Assembly: GCF_034353875.1 (NCBI RefSeq)
Contig: NZ_CP133784.1
Location: 3,128,501 to 3,192,500, forward strand
Origin: Pseudomonas sp. MH9.2
Lineage (GTDB): Bacteria; Pseudomonadota; Gammaproteobacteria; Pseudomonadales; Pseudomonadaceae
Direction of reading: 5' to 3'
Length of the DNA stretch: 64,000 nt
Position numbers and translations under genes: made by a program. Positions 8,837 to 17,379 of this stretch are shown piece by piece; positions within the stretch are counted from its first letter, which is position 1, and every line of letters starts with the position of its first letter. The notes under the pieces are model-generated. The model saw only the letters and a list, made by a program, of their open reading frames with translations. It did no database searches and was not told where the DNA came from.

Positions 8837-9029
8837 CTATGAGTAAGGCGAAATTCGTTTGTAGCGCCTCACCTGGCTCTCAAGGAGCGCAGCGGGAGTG
8901 GCCATTCGCCTTACCCATCATAGATACATCCAGCAAGCCCGGGGAACTGGCCGTACGAATCCGTCGGAGATCGCATTATCCCGCAGGCTTAGGGGATACC
9001 TACTGGAGAGGAATCACATCGAATGCTGA

Positions 9030-11462
9030 TCACCCCCGATTCTGTAATCGAACAGCAGTCATCTTGGCCCTTTGCTGCTCCCTGACCACAGCCTGCTGAT
9101 CTATTCGCGTCTGGATTTGGGTGTAGAGCTGAGCCCGCTCGTTGTCTCGGTCGGCCACCGTAACCACCAGCGAGTACTGTTCCTTTTCTGCGGCCGAGGG
9201 ATTCCAGTCACGATCCTGCCTGACTACGACCACAAACCACTTCTCGCCAGGTTTTCCTTGTTTGAACGTCCAGCGAGAAGACTGAACCGTACCGTGGTTT
9301 CTCATCTGGGCGGGAATGTCGCGATTTGTGTCCCTGGCCTCTTTGAGTACCTCCGTCGTCTTTTTCATCTCCTGGCTAAAGTGTTTCTGTACCTCCTCCA
9401 GCGAGGTGCCTGTGACCAAGCGGTAATAAATCTGGGTAGCCAGATACTCAATCCGGGTAGTCCGGACTACTGGCGAGTAAGCCAGTGTTATTGAAAGCTC
9501 TCGCGTCCCTCGAGCGGAGCGCAAATAGTCCTCCGGCAACGGCAGTTCAAAGAACTGGCATCCGTCGTTCTCGATAGTTTCCTCCGACATCAACACCACG
9601 ACGTTATCGGAAGACCTGAAAAGATCAGCCTCACTCACCACTCCATAGCCGGCTACATCCCTTTCTACGTCACGGTTCCAGGTGGCCTTCGCCTTCTTGT
9701 AGCTCTTTCGAAACTCCTCAGAAAACGTCGAGGTGACCGCATCCGGCAGATAAGCCTGATTGACCAGCATTGCGCGAAGCATGTTCGCTGACGCCGTTGG
9801 GTACGCGTTCAGCAGGCGCCCGGCTAGGTGAGTGATGTACGGCGCCGCCAAGCTAGTTCCGCTGATCTCCTTGAAGACGGTATTCCCCGTCCACTGGTGG
9901 TTGAGCGTTAACACACCCAACCCCCGCATGTGTGGCGCCCATTGCGCGTTTGCTTGCCTCATAGGACTGGCGAGATTGCCGCCGGCCGCAACGAGCTCGG
10001 GCTTGATCGCGCCTTTTACCGACGGACCGTGCCGCGTGAAGGGAGATGGCTGGTTTTCCGAAGCAGGTGAGAGTTGGTAAATCTCCGGATACTTCTGACT
10101 ATCAATCGTGGCGTTGTGCCGGGAGATGCTTCCCACAGTCAACACCATCATTGCAGGTGCGGGGTCAATGATTGCGCTCTGGGCAGCGATTAGGTACTCC
10201 GGGTACTCGTCGCGCCAACTATTGATTGGGACCGGCGGGTTTTCGGAGCCACAGAAATTGCCCGTAGAGACTACGAACAAGATGTTGTACCTCCGGGAAA
10301 GAACATCCAGGATGTAGGCTAGTCCTCTGACGTGCGCACCATCGTAGGGAGCATTATTGTTGCCCAGCGAGAGGTTGAAGATCCGGCAGCCGAGTTCGAC
10401 GAAATGCTCTACAGCCTTCGTCAGCGATACCTCGAGTGTGAGTTCGTCGTAGACCGCATTACCTGTATGCGGACATTTCTTCATGACTTTTCCATTGAAA
10501 AGCCAGAACTCCGGCTTCCAGAAATTGGAGTTGTTACAGCCCTCCACGTCGCCATACAGGGCAACGCCGGCCACAGCGGTGCCGTGACCCGCTTCATCTG
10601 CATCCCCCTCTTCATCGACGAACGAGGCGCTCTCAGCCATTGCAGGCTTCAGGAGGGGATGATTCCCGTTGATGCCGCTGTCTAGAATGCAGACGCGGGC
10701 TGCGTCATTGGGTGGCGCCGGGATGTTGAGAGGCAACTCATTGATGTCTCGGTTCAGCTGTTGAATGCTAATCCCGGTGGCTGGAATGAGGTCCACTAGG
10801 CGAACATCGCGCTGGTTCAGCAGCAACTGTGCTTGCACAGGAGTCACCTCGACCCGGTACATGAGGAGGCTGTCCAGATTGATCCTGTCGAGCTTCTTGA
10901 TGTGCTCGGAGGCAAGCCAGGTCTCGAAAGAAGTGGTGAGCAGAACACGACTCGGGTGATGCGCAACCTGAATAGGCCACAGTTCGACATCGAGCTTGAA
11001 GGTGGGGGTGTCCGGTAACCCTATGTTCTTAAGAGCCCAGCTCTTCCGATCTTCTGCGGACCAAGCATCTACACCTGCAATAGCCTCCAGAATCTGGCGA
11101 TGGGTCAACCCCGAGTCCATAACACCCAGCTTTTGCAGATGAGCAGTAAATTTGGCTAGACCTTCCTCACTCGCGAACACTACACAAAGTTGCTTGCCTT
11201 CTTGGCTAACAAATTCCAACCCATGTGTATTCAGGTTGGCGAAGGTAAGTGCGCCCTCGTACTCCAGCTTTAGAACGTAAGGGGATTTGTCTGACGAGCC
11301 GATCTGCTTCTTGGCTAACCCTTCCGCTTTGGCGAAATATGCGTTGAGCTTTTGACCGTGACCGCGCCTATCTTCCCGGGTGACGAAGTGAGGGGGACTC
11401 TTGGTCCGGCGCGAGTTATCCAGAACTTCCCGTGTAATGCTCAGATGCTTGTAGGTTGCCAC
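9030..11462 (-). CDS. ietS: IetS-like subtilisin-family serine protease
   Basis: 810 residues with an S8 catalytic triad: aspartate in VCILDSGING, histidine in GHGTAVAGV and serine in ISGTSLAAPYITHLAG. Asparagine for the oxyanion hole is in VVSTGNFCGS. There is no signal peptide, so it should act in the cytoplasm. About 240 residues precede the protease domain. The C-terminal 250 residues are of unknown fold. It lies 25 bp downstream of an AAA-ATPase gene. That pairing is the IetAS system, first described as a plasmid stability/incompatibility toxin-antitoxin on an Agrobacterium Ti plasmid and later as an anti-phage system. The protease is the presumed effector. Confidence 0.85.
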   Translation of the reverse strand: MATYKHLSITREVLDNSRRTKSPPHFVTREDRRGHGQKLNAYFAKAEGLAKKQIGSSDKSPYVLKLEYEGALTFANLNTHGLEFVSQEGKQLCVVFASEEGLAKFTAHLQKLGVMDSGLTHRQILEAIAGVDAWSAEDRKSWALKNIGLPDTPTFKLDVELWPIQVAHHPSRVLLTTSFETWLASEHIKKLDRINLDSLLMYRVEVTPVQAQLLLNQRDVRLVDLIPATGISIQQLNRDINELPLNIPAPPNDAARVCILDSGINGNHPLLKPAMAESASFVDEEGDADEAGHGTAVAGVALYGDVEGCNNSNFWKPEFWLFNGKVMKKCPHTGNAVYDELTLEVSLTKAVEHFVELGCRIFNLSLGNNNAPYDGAHVRGLAYILDVLSRRYNILFVVSTGNFCGSENPPVPINSWRDEYPEYLIAAQSAIIDPAPAMMVLTVGSISRHNATIDSQKYPEIYQLSPASENQPSPFTRHGPSVKGAIKPELVAAGGNLASPMRQANAQWAPHMRGLGVLTLNHQWTGNTVFKEISGTSLAAPYITHLAGRLLNAYPTASANMLRAMLVNQAYLPDAVTSTFSEEFRKSYKKAKATWNRDVERDVAGYGVVSEADLFRSSDNVVVLMSEETIENDGCQFFELPLPEDYLRSARGTRELSITLAYSPVVRTTRIEYLATQIYYRLVTGTSLEEVQKHFSQEMKKTTEVLKEARDTNRDIPAQMRNHGTVQSSRWTFKQGKPGEKWFVVVVRQDRDWNPSAAEKEQYSLVVTVADRDNERAQLYTQIQTRIDQQAVVREQQRAKMTAVRLQNRG

Positions 11463-11487
11463 CGCTTCTTCCTTGAAAATTTATGTT

Positions 11488-12483
11488 TTAGGACTTTCTG
11501 AGGTCCTCCCGCACAAGAGCGCTTCTAAGCTCCTTGATGGTCAGAAACTCTTGCTCTCGCAGGATCATCCGCTTGGCGGCGCGGCGAATAACCCGCTCGA
11601 TATCCGCGCCGCTCTTACCTTTAAACTCCTTCAATACTTCTTTGTCGTCAATCTCGAATTGACGACGGATCCCTCGCAGTTTCAGCAACAAGATTTCCTT
11701 CAACTGCTTTTCATCCGGAAGCGGAAACTCGATCGACTCATCGAATCGTCGCCAAATGGCAGAGTCCAAAATCTTCTCATGGTTGGTAGCCGCCAGGATC
11801 AAACTAAGACCTTCGTATGAGTCCATCATCTGAAGGACCGCGTTTACAACACGTCTTAGTTCGCCATGGTCGCCACTATCACCACGTTCTTTACCGATTG
11901 CATCGAACTCATCGAAGAGAACAACAAACGGATGTTGGGCAATAAAATCGAAGACCTTGCGTAGGTTGGCCGCCGTTTCGCCCAGGAAAGAGGACATCAA
12001 TGCATCCAAGCGGACGATAGCTAAAGGGCGATCAAGCTCGAAGGCTACGACCTCTGCGGCTAGCGTCTTTCCGCAGCCGGGTGGGCCGAAGAAAATCACC
12101 TTGCCTGCGGGCTTCATGCCGTAGCTGCGCAGCACATCAGCACGCCGGTTCTCCTCGAGGATTTCCTCCAATGCAGCGGAACTGCTGGGGGGAAGTATCA
12201 CTTCATCAAGAGAGCGCTTTGGAGTTCTTATATCAAGCAGCGGTAAACCACGCTCCTTGTCTACGGGAACGTCGTAGTGAGCTCGCGGCGTATTACTGGA
12301 TGCCTTGAGATTTAAATCGCTGCCGTAAAGGATCTGCTCCAGATCGTTAGCCAGAAGATGATGCTGCTTCTGCCGCTCCTCCTCGATAACCGCTTTAGAG
12401 GCAAGACGAAACGCATCGGCATCGCCAGCGGTACCTGCTCGGAACAGCTGGCGGAGAATTTTTCCATTTGCCATAATCACCAC
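11488..12483 (-). CDS. ietA: IetA-like AAA+ ATPase
   Basis: 331 residues with one AAA+ domain: Walker A FFGPPGCGKTLAAE, Walker B FVVLFDEFDAIG, sensor-1 ILAATNHEKI, and arginine fingers in WRRFDESIEFPLPDE. The C-terminal lid carries GKSGADIERVIRRAAKR. It is closest to the FtsH/ATAD1-like clade that remodels or feeds proteins. It precedes the ietS protease and probably controls or supplies it. The frame also allows the ATG at 12474, three codons in (MVIMANGK). An AT-rich stretch upstream (12490-12560) is a likely promoter for the ietAS operon. Confidence 0.87.
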   Translation of the reverse strand: MVIMANGKILRQLFRAGTAGDADAFRLASKAVIEEERQKQHHLLANDLEQILYGSDLNLKASSNTPRAHYDVPVDKERGLPLLDIRTPKRSLDEVILPPSSSAALEEILEENRRADVLRSYGMKPAGKVIFFGPPGCGKTLAAEVVAFELDRPLAIVRLDALMSSFLGETAANLRKVFDFIAQHPFVVLFDEFDAIGKERGDSGDHGELRRVVNAVLQMMDSYEGLSLILAATNHEKILDSAIWRRFDESIEFPLPDEKQLKEILLLKLRGIRRQFEIDDKEVLKEFKGKSGADIERVIRRAAKRMILREQEFLTIKELRSALVREDLRKS

Positions 12484-12724
12484 CTTCTAAGTTATTGATT
12501 TATAAACTTATATAGACTTCGACAAACCCTGTCGCGACTACATAATTTCCAATAACTTGTCTCGCATTTTGATTTTCATAATCAGGCACTCCATTCCCAA
12601 TTCAACATCTGTATACACACGTGCTAACACTTAGGAGCCGGGCAGCTGGCATGGCGGCGTAGCCTAGTTCATGTTGGAGTGGTCTTAAATGGCCCCTCCC
12701 GAAATTCCGCCGAGCTGCAACCTG

Positions 12725-13315
12725 TCACCCCACCTCTCGACCGATTGCCAGAGCCATCCAAGATGGCAGTAGCGACCGCACCGAGCTCAACGCCTGCCAG
12801 TCGATGGGAGTCAGCTGTATACGCAGCGTTTCCATTACCTCACCTATACGCCGCTCTCCCAACCAAGCCAAGGCTCGAATTACAGCACCGGCGGTCGTGG
12901 AACCAAGCGCTAGCATCCAGCGGGGGGCGTGCTTGATCTCAGCCGTTACTTCTCCCACTTGAAGCGTCCGAGCGCGCCCACTGGTGAGAAACGCGTCCCC
13001 ACTCGGCACTTGCACCGACAGGCCCAGCATCTTTGCGGAACGCGCCCCATCAAGGACGATGTCTTCCTGATTCTTCGAGGCTAGAGCACTGACAACCTTT
13101 TCCATCGCCGGCGTTACATACCTACCTTGATCGGTGATGGCCGCTAGGTAAAGCCCACGAGACGCACGGATTAGCTTCCCAGCCTTCGCCAATCGTGACA
13201 GCGCCTGGTCTACGGCGGCCCGGCTTCCCAAGTGCAGAAACTCCTTGGCGCTCAGCAAGCCACCCTCAGGCAGACGTCGGCTGTGCTCGAGGATCGATTC
13301 GGGGAGGGTCTTCAT
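12725..13315 (-). CDS. AbiEi-type antitoxin / transcriptional repressor, without a toxin partner
   Basis: 196 residues. The N-terminal winged-helix part (LLSAKEFLHLGSRAAVDQAL, then LIRASRGLYLA) matches AbiEi-type antitoxins (DUF6088-like), which repress their own operon and counter the nucleotidyltransferase toxin AbiEii. The AbiEii gene would normally overlap the 3' end. The sequence below 12725 encodes no such protein, and the ietA promoter region begins about 180 bp on. So the toxin has been lost, or the gene acts as a solitary regulator. A perfect inverted repeat lies just upstream. Confidence 0.8.
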   Translation of the reverse strand: MKTLPESILEHSRRLPEGGLLSAKEFLHLGSRAAVDQALSRLAKAGKLIRASRGLYLAAITDQGRYVTPAMEKVVSALASKNQEDIVLDGARSAKMLGLSVQVPSGDAFLTSGRARTLQVGEVTAEIKHAPRWMLALGSTTAGAVIRALAWLGERRIGEVMETLRIQLTPIDWQALSSVRSLLPSWMALAIGREVG

Positions 13316-13341
13316 AGGGCTTAAGCAACTCTCGCGAATTT

Positions 13342-13373
13342 AATGTCAGAAGTTTGTATTTATTTCTGACATT
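13342..13373. promoter_or_regulatory. Inverted repeat, likely operator of the AbiEi-like gene
   Basis: AATGTCAGAA at 13342-13351 and TTCTGACATT at 13364-13373 are perfect 10-base arms with a 12-base AT-rich spacer. They lie 27 bases upstream of the start codon. AbiEi proteins bind inverted repeats at their own promoter. The match to this protein is inferred from position. Confidence 0.6.
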
Positions 13374-13682
13374 GGTCAAGTAATGATCATTCCCAACCAT
13401 AAATCGGCTCAACGCCTCTGGAGCCGGCCTGCCGCCACATGTTGTCGCTGACGCGGAATTGCCCTAAGGCCGAGATGTCACTGACCTAGCGTGACTCTCG
13501 AAACATTGCAGTTGCGGGAGTTGCGCCAATTTGGAGATGGGGCAGTCTTGAGCCGGTAAGCCGCTAAGTAGATCAATTCGGCATAAACCTCAACAAGAGG
13601 GCGGCGGATGCAAACCCGCCTCTTACTCAATCTGCTATCTGGCCTTAGCAAGGTAATGATCAAGTCGCAACAGGTAGCGCTT
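13374..13682. other. Non-coding stretch between divergent regulator genes
   Basis: No gene is supported. The minus frame at 13478-13753 lies over the next operator and resembles nothing. Both flanking genes start outward from here, so it holds their promoters. Confidence 0.35.
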
Positions 13683-13740
13683 GCTGTCATTTTGTCGCTA
13701 TTATGCCGCCACGACAGCAAAATGCCCTCAAAATGACAGC
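13683..13740. promoter_or_regulatory. Inverted repeat, likely operator of the RHH/HTH gene
   Basis: GCTGTCATTTTG at 13683-13694 and CAAAATGACAGC at 13729-13740 are perfect 12-base arms. A further direct piece, CGACAGCAAAATG, sits at 13712-13724. The repeat ends 11 bases before the ATG at 13752, so binding would block transcription or translation. An autoregulatory role is inferred. Confidence 0.55.
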
Positions 13741-13751
13741 GAGTATCGTCC

Positions 13752-14648
13752 ATGGCCAGATTAAGCGTTCGCGACTTTCCTGATAATTTGCACCAGCTGC
13801 TGCTCCAGTCAGCTGCCAGGCATGAACGATCGCTAGAGGGGGAAACCCGGTTTGGCCTGGCGCGCTACCTTGAATCTCTCAACGCGCCCAAGCCTGAGGC
13901 GGCGTCCTTGTGTGAATCCTGGCAGCGCTCTACAGGCCAGCGCTTGCAAAAGCTATTTGCGCGCTTGCGCGAAGACAACGTTTTTTCCTGGGGCGAGCGC
14001 AGCGATTTCCCTCACTTGGCCTTGGCCTTGGGGGAACCGTCGCCGGCAACGCTGATGAACTGCATCGACGGTCGTGAAGCGCTGCCCTTTGATCTGGCCA
14101 AACGTATTGCTGACCGCTACGGGTGCAGTCTGGAGTGGCTTATCAACGGCTCTAGCTCTATGTTTCCATACCCAGAAATTGGCGGGGACTATCGCGAGTT
14201 TTTCGAGCCAGCTATCAGGGGCACCGGTATCAATATCAAGCTGGTCCGGCTCTGCACCTCTGAGGATGCCGAAGGCAATCCAGGCCGGCATGACGGTACC
14301 TTGCTGATATTCAGATGCAAGGACGACAAACTAAGCATTGCCGCGGGGTATAGCGGTCGCTTTTATCTAAATGGTCATATGGGTGGTGGTGGCCATAGCT
14401 GCCTGGAAGGTTTCGTCAACTTTCTCAATCAGAATCAAAACGTGCAATTCAGCGAATACAACTGTACGGCGCCGATTGACGAATCTGCGATGTGGGACCA
14501 CCACCCCAACTACTACCTTGATCTCAAGCATTGCAGTCAAGCGTCCTGGCTATACCCACTCCGCGCTGGTAGGTCGCCTTCCAGCATTGACTGGACGCAG
14601 CAGCACGCCTATATGAGCCCAAAGCAAAGCGATCAGCTACTTTCATAA
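13752..14648 (+). CDS. Regulator with FitA/Arc-like ribbon-helix-helix and HTH-like segments, unknown C-terminus
   Basis: 298 residues. The first 45 (MARLSVRDFPDNLHQLLLQS...RSLEGETRFGLARYLE) match FitA/Arc-type ribbon-helix-helix DNA-binding antitoxins. Residues about 60-135 look like a phage-repressor-type HTH (LALALGEPSPATLMNCIDG, DLAKRIADRYGCSLEWLING). The last 150 residues, rich in glycine, histidine and asparagine, match nothing I know. Two DNA-binding modules in one chain are unusual. No toxin gene follows directly. The palindrome just upstream suggests autoregulation. It could be a repressor or an antitoxin fused to an effector or sensor domain. Confidence 0.65.
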   Translation: MARLSVRDFPDNLHQLLLQSAARHERSLEGETRFGLARYLESLNAPKPEAASLCESWQRSTGQRLQKLFARLREDNVFSWGERSDFPHLALALGEPSPATLMNCIDGREALPFDLAKRIADRYGCSLEWLINGSSSMFPYPEIGGDYREFFEPAIRGTGINIKLVRLCTSEDAEGNPGRHDGTLLIFRCKDDKLSIAAGYSGRFYLNGHMGGGGHSCLEGFVNFLNQNQNVQFSEYNCTAPIDESAMWDHHPNYYLDLKHCSQASWLYPLRAGRSPSSIDWTQQHAYMSPKQSDQLLS

Positions 14649-14964
14649 GCAAGGCTCATCTGCTGGGCACTGGCATAGCCTTTGAACTAGATTGAGCGAA
14701 ACCTTCTCTTGTAGGACAGGTACTCGTCGACCTAGAGGCCTATGTAGCTGGACGACACGGCCTCACGAATGAACCTCTTCTCCAGCAAACGGGAGCAGCA
14801 CTCGTACAATGTCGTCTTTCCATCGAAGGAGAAACATCGAGAGCCACGGAGCAAGATGCAGATCGGCCTGTTTTGCCTTTAGGCCAGCCCGTGAGAGCTA
14901 AACTGAAGACCTGCGGAGCATGAGTGGCCAAGCACTGCTGCGCGATGTTTCTGAGGGCCTCAAT
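14649..14964. other. Non-coding stretch holding a gajB scrap
   Basis: Apart from the gajB relic at 14718-14810 no coding feature is supported. The plus-strand frame from 14920 is open and in frame with the next gene, but the better start is at 14965. Confidence 0.4.
14718..14810 (-). pseudogene. Relic fragment of a second gajB
   Basis: The sequence matches 6710-6802 of gajB at roughly 87 percent by eye, ending together at GGGAGCAGCACTCGTACAAT. It covers the part encoding LLEKRFIRDAVSS and the Walker B start. Sequence on both sides is unrelated to gajB. The divergence shows it came from a different gajB allele, not from a recent copy of the neighbour. Confidence 0.75.
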
Positions 14965-15240
14965 ATGACCATGCCGAATGAACGCACCCGGGCAGTCATC
15001 CAAACGGGAGAGTTTCTGCTCGAGCTATCTCGAGATTCCTCGCTGCCAGAGCGGATACGCCGTGACGCCAAATTTCTCCTGCGTCACTACCCAGACCAGT
15101 TCCAGATGCTCCTTGCTGGACGGATTGAAGAAGCATCAGATTCTGACGTATCCCCATCGGGTCCAGTCTTCAGCTCCTCAATCGAAAGCAGCTATCACTC
15201 CCCGATCGTTTACGCTGCAGACGCGAAAATCCCCAGATGA
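14965..15240 (+). CDS. BPSL0761-family small protein
   Basis: 91 residues from the ATG at 14965 ([20 protein letters not shown]), which has GAGG eight bases upstream. [16 protein letters not shown] is typical of the small BPSL0761 family, found in proteobacteria and of unknown function. The open frame extends upstream to 14920, without a better start. Its stop overlaps the start of the sir2 remnant (ATGA at 15237-15240), so the two formed a coupled pair. The C-terminal 40 residues ([15 protein letters not shown]...) look disordered. Confidence 0.75.
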   Translation: MTMPNERTRAVIQTGEFLLELSRDSSLPERIRRDAKFLLRHYPDQFQMLLAGRIEEASDSDVSPSGPVFSSSIESSYHSPIVYAADAKIPR

Positions 15241-16000
15241 ACGGTTGGGATAGAGCCGTCGGAGCCTTGGCCGCCGCTCGAAAAGTCGTTTTTTTCACCG
15301 GTGCCGGCATCTGTGCTGCAAGTGGAATTCCAACATTTCGCGAAAAGCTCACAGGCCTCTGGGAGAAACACGCCCCTGAAAGATTGTAAACGGCACGGGC
15401 TTTTTCGAGAGACCCCTCAACTGGTTTAGGGGGTGGTATCTGTGGCGGCGCTCCCAAGCTGGCCAGGCCCAACCAAACGCCGCTCATCTTTCGATTAGCC
15501 GACTGGCGACCACCGGCAAATAGGTTTCGGTCATCACTCAGAATATCGATGACCTGCACGAGCGCGCGGGGTCTCAGAACGTCGTGCATTTGCACGGCAG
15601 CTTGATCAATCCGATCTGCGTTGCCTGCAGGCGTCCGGCGGTAATCACGACTGATCAATTTCAGGTTTCTGCAGCAGGAGAATGGGTAGAGCCGCCCCGG
15701 TGCACACGGTGCAATGGGAAACTCCGGCCTGGAGTTGTGTGGTTTGGAGAGGATCTGCCTGCTGGAGCCTGGAAAGCAGCAATGGCCGACGTCAGAAATT
15801 GCGACGCCCTGATCTCCGTGGGGACTTCAGGAGTCGTCAGGCCTGCGGCGGATATTCCTGAAATCGCATTGGCATCTGGCGCGACAGTTATACACGTCAA
15901 CATCGCAGACGTTTGCTTGAGGTCCCCAAACGAATTGATGCTGTTGGGCTCGGCCGCGCAGGTGTTGCCTGCGCGATTGCAGGCGACACCCTCGAGATAA
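15237..16000 (+). pseudogene. Sir2-family NAD-dependent deacylase, broken
   Basis: The start reads [20 protein letters not shown] and [16 protein letters not shown], the NAD-binding motif of sirtuins, then stops at 15387-15389. The frame then shifts to GTGFFERPLNWFRGWYLWRR and LATTGK, meets a TAG at 15521-15523, and continues as VSVITQNIDDLHERAGS, VVHLHGSL, the zinc cysteines CVAC and CTRC, and LRPGVVWFGEDLP to a stop at 15998-16000. One frameshift plus one nonsense change inactivate it. With two errors across otherwise conserved motifs it is a recent loss. Sirtuins act in deacylation and also in NAD-depleting phage defence. Which applied here is unknown. Confidence 0.85.
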
Positions 16001-16026
16001 AGCTGGCAGCAATGCTTTCATAGCGC

Positions 16027-17379
16027 TTACTTTGCAGGCCCTCGCGGCTTAGGCGACCCTTTGGATTCGAATAGCAGTCGGCTGTATGCATCCTCCAAGC
16101 CCTCCCGAGTTTGCTTGGGTAAGGCTGGTTTCTTCTCACGCTTTGGCTTCGAAGATGGATTGGAAGGTGAACCCGGTGGATGGAGCTGCTCGAAAGTCTT
16201 GCGCTCCTCGGCTGTAAGGGATGAAACAAAAACCTTCTCGCTCACCCGTGAAGCACGATCGTCCCTGGCAAAGCTCAAGACGTTTGATGGCATCGGCACC
16301 GGGAACGGGCAACGAAGGTCAGGCCTGCCCCCGGTTTTGCTCTTATGAACGCTGAGGCGAATTAGCTCCTCGACGTCGTCCCTACTGCTGGAGTACGAGG
16401 CTGAAAGGTATGCATTGTTGACGTCCTCCAGAGTAATCGTATGGCGACGGGCCGCACGGGCTTCGAGATACGCCACCTTGATCAGTTGAACCGCCAGACG
16501 CTTTATACCGAACGTCCAGCGATACAGCTCATGTACAAGGGCGGCTGGATCTGCGGATACGCGTCGTCCACTCACCCGGATGCATTCTCGAACATATTCC
16601 TCCCAAGCTTTCGAGTCAGGATGGTCCGGCAGCATGACGCGGAGGTCGGATAGAAGCCGTTGCTTGTCCTCACTGTTTCTTGTCAGCAGTTTGTGGCCCA
16701 AGCTGTAGTTCGCCACATAGATCATCGGAATCCCCAGCCCGGCCACGGTGAGGAGAATATCCGTGACCCGGGCTATGCCTTGACCAGTGCTCTGATGCTG
16801 CATCTCTTCGAGCATCATTAGTGATACACCGTCACGATTGACCCTACGCCGGCACTCCGTCAGCAGCTTTGATGTGTTCGCTCTAACTCCTGCCGCGTCG
16901 CCGCCGAGGAAGTCTTCCAACAACTGCCTGCCGCCAGCCTTCCCCCTTGCGCTGGCGTACCAGTACGAGATTAAGGTATGCGGTTCATGGTAATGAGCCG
17001 ATGCATAAGGAGCAGGTCCAGGCATTACCTTCATCAGCGCTCTAATAGTTTGGCTCTTCCCAATGCCAGCAAGGCCGGTAAGGCAAGTAGGGAACGCCTC
17101 CTCCTCAGGGGGGTGATACAGCCGCCGCTGATATTGCTGGTCAGTGGAAAAGCTCTCGGCCGAAAAGCTGCGCGCACGGTCAACGCTGTCTTTGATGAAG
17201 TCCAAAGAAAACTGGTTGGGAAGGAAAATCGTCTTCAGGGCCTCCGACAAACGCTCAGCGGCCAATGCGGGACTCAACTCCTCAAGACCGGTCACCGGAT
17301 CAGGATGCACTGTAACCAACCGCCGGATATCAGCCGGCGTGTCCGGTCCGTCAAAGCGCGTGGAAAAGATGTTAGTCAT
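16027..17379 (-). CDS. tnsC: Transposition regulator TnsC (AAA+ ATPase)
   Basis: 450 residues. Walker A GLAGIGKSQTIRAL, Walker B SLMMLEEMQH and a following LTVAGLGIPMIYVANY sensor region mark the TnsC/TniB ATPase. The lysine- and proline-rich C-terminus (SKPKREKKPALPKQ) probably contacts TnsA-TnsB, as in Tn7. TnsC polymerises on DNA next to the TnsD-marked target and activates the transposase. Its ATG lies 2 bases before the tnsB stop is reached, so tnsABC is one overlapping operon. A good ribosome site GGGGAAAGG precedes the ATG. Confidence 0.9.
   Translation of the reverse strand: MTNIFSTRFDGPDTPADIRRLVTVHPDPVTGLEELSPALAAERLSEALKTIFLPNQFSLDFIKDSVDRARSFSAESFSTDQQYQRRLYHPPEEEAFPTCLTGLAGIGKSQTIRALMKVMPGPAPYASAHYHEPHTLISYWYASARGKAGGRQLLEDFLGGDAAGVRANTSKLLTECRRRVNRDGVSLMMLEEMQHQSTGQGIARVTDILLTVAGLGIPMIYVANYSLGHKLLTRNSEDKQRLLSDLRVMLPDHPDSKAWEEYVRECIRVSGRRVSADPAALVHELYRWTFGIKRLAVQLIKVAYLEARAARRHTITLEDVNNAYLSASYSSSRDDVEELIRLSVHKSKTGGRPDLRCPFPVPMPSNVLSFARDDRASRVSEKVFVSSLTAEERKTFEQLHPPGSPSNPSSKPKREKKPALPKQTREGLEDAYSRLLFESKGSPKPRGPAK

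Noticed and set aside
13478-13753. 91-residue minus-strand frame
   Set aside because: It covers the operator and promoter of the next gene and has no recognisable content.
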